Shown: positions 62,888 through 64,000 of the stretch, one piece after another
Layout: each line of letters starts with the position of its first letter
How positions within the stretch are numbered: the first letter of the stretch is position 1
Assembly (NCBI GenBank): GCA_001599815.1
Contig: BCIA01000001.1
Coordinates: 1,182,934-1,246,933, forward strand
DNA: 64,000 nucleotides
Direction: 5' to 3'
DNA from: Furcasterigmium furcatum
Lineage: Eukaryota; Ascomycota; Sordariomycetes; Glomerellales; Plectosphaerellaceae
Program-made: the position numbers and the translations under genes
The notes under the pieces: generated by a model
What the model was told of the DNA's origin: nothing
What the model saw: only the letters and a program-made list of their open reading frames with translations
Database searches by the model: none

Positions 62888-64000
62888 GGTGACGGCTGTG
62901 TGATACTGATGTGGTGGCGGTGGGTTGGTTCGGGTACCTCGCGGCTGTTTGCTGCAGGCGGATTGCAAAAGCGAAGGTGAGGTCGCGGGGTACTAGATGT
63001 ACTTGAACGAGGGTGTTCGTGTAGGAGTGTTGGTGAGTGACGGATGGGAATAAACGGGTAGTAACTGCAGTCAGCTTGGGAGTGGTCTGGTCTTATAAAA
63101 ACACGGCTGGAAATACGCGGCCTCCCGCGACGATCGCCCTTCCTGGCAGGGCGGGCAGGGCAGATCTGGGATGTTCCCAATCTCGGTGGCGCAGGCTGAG
63201 TTCAGAATTGCGCCCCCCCTTCGGCCACCTGCCGCTCCTCCTTGGCCACGTAAAGCGGCCCACTGATGGGCAGTGACATGGATGGACGCATAGACCAGCG
63301 AAGCCTCCAGCTGCACTGCCTGACAGGGCCAGTACCTATTTTGCGGATATTTAGCGGGCATTTAGCGGGCACAGCGTTTCCTAGGGCTGGCTCAGCCCCC
63401 CCGCCGGCCGGGACGAGGGGCTGACCCCCTTGAAGGGGTTCAATCAATCAGCAAGTGACCGTCAGCCAGACATGCAGCATGGCGCAGCTTCCACTGCTGG
63501 GGGGTACCTTCCCACGTCCGGTTGGCAGGGAGGGTACTTTGGGTCGGTTCACCAGCCCCAGCTTTCGCCTCTGAATCAATCAATTCTCCATCCATCCCCG
63601 TCGCCTGTTCAACCTGCTCGACTCGACTGTTGCTCCCATCAATTCGACATCCCACTGCAGAATTGAGCATACTTGTACATCCCCTCGAAATGATCGCGCC
63701 GTCGAGCTGAAAGAAACGCTCTCAAAACTCGAAGCCTCCCGCACTCCGTCGTCCCGTTGAGGAAAAGCATTGCGCCATCGGCGTTGGCGAGATTGAAGGA
63801 GCTGAGAAGCTGACCGGAAACTTCCTGTCGTAAGCCGCCAAGGCTCCCACGGCACTTTGCACCCTCCAGCTCCAGCTCCTCGCCAGTTGGCGATGCAACG
63901 CTAGGCCGAGAGGGGGATGCTTGATGCAGAGGCGTTCCCTGGCAGATGCCCAATGTCGCCGGCATCTGCCTCGCAGGCTCGCCAGAGAGCCCTGCCCATC
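62888..64000. other. 5' region of the SUR7-like gene to window edge
   Basis: About 1.1 kb with no supported gene. A tandem 11-mer TTTAGCGGGCA occurs twice at about 63350-63371, and a C/G-rich stretch follows at 63385-63430. The last 500 bases could be 5' sequence of a gene beyond the window. Confidence 0.4.

Noticed and set aside
62404..63180. 258-codon minus-strand frame overlapping the SUR7-like gene
   Set aside because: It is a Ser/Arg/Pro-rich shifted-frame shadow of the SUR7-like gene.

Overview
The window looks like nuclear DNA of a filamentous ascomycete (Pezizomycotina, most probably a Sordariomycete). It is GC-rich. Nearly every gene carries 1-3 introns of about 45-85 bp with GTRNGT donors, CTRAC-type branch sites and YAG acceptors. 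The gene set is typical of filamentous fungi: White Collar-2, a large hybrid histidine kinase, an STB6-like protein, a Meu6-like PH protein and UPF0658. No bacterial-style operon, CRISPR array, intact transposon or viral gene was seen. I rebuilt the exon structures by eye from splice signals and frame continuity.

Layout from left to right. 1-4.2 kb: the 5' part of wc-2 (minus strand, cut by the window edge) and a 3.1 kb non-coding spacer holding a 28 bp perfect palindrome. 4.2-10.5 kb: intronless rad50 converging on a PP4 regulatory subunit 2 (psy4/PPP4R2) gene. 10.5-13.9 kb: an intron-containing tRNA, mitochondrial ribosome recycling factor, and an RGG-rich protein with a mitochondrial-type presequence. 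14.7-19.4 kb: a 1516-residue hybrid histidine kinase with a 4.2 kb upstream spacer. 23.5-29.5 kb: a four-helix membrane protein, succinate-semialdehyde dehydrogenase and a GH79-type glycoside hydrolase. 30.6-32.4 kb: a Meu6-like PH protein with an acidic Ala/Glu/Pro-rich tail. 32.4-39 kb: a long stretch without convincing coding sequence. Its right end looks like a TATA-driven, spliced 5' leader of an F-box-like gene (39-41.2 kb). 41.7-44.6 kb: mitochondrial lysyl-tRNA synthetase and TIM10, divergent over about 0.5 kb. 45.2-47 kb: an MFS transporter. 49.9-51.5 kb: a UPF0658 Golgi membrane protein whose N-terminal exon has no in-frame ATG. 52.7-57.4 kb: the GID-complex RING subunit Rmd5/Gid2 and an STB6-like protein, divergent. 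57.6-62.9 kb: a WDR6/Rtt10 (TRM734) WD40 protein and a SUR7/PalI-type membrane protein.

Functional links visible in the layout are modest. RRF, mitochondrial LysRS, TIM10 and possibly the RGG-rich protein serve mitochondrial translation or import. SSADH also carries a mitochondrial-like leader, and WDR6 acts in cytosolic tRNA modification. Otherwise this is ordinary housekeeping and signalling DNA. I did not find a convincing new multi-gene system. The most unusual points are the missing AUG of the UPF0658 gene, the RGG-rich putative mitochondrial protein, the spliced leader in the gene-poor region, the acidic insertion in LysRS, the tRNA intron, and a group of stop-free introns whose length is a multiple of three.
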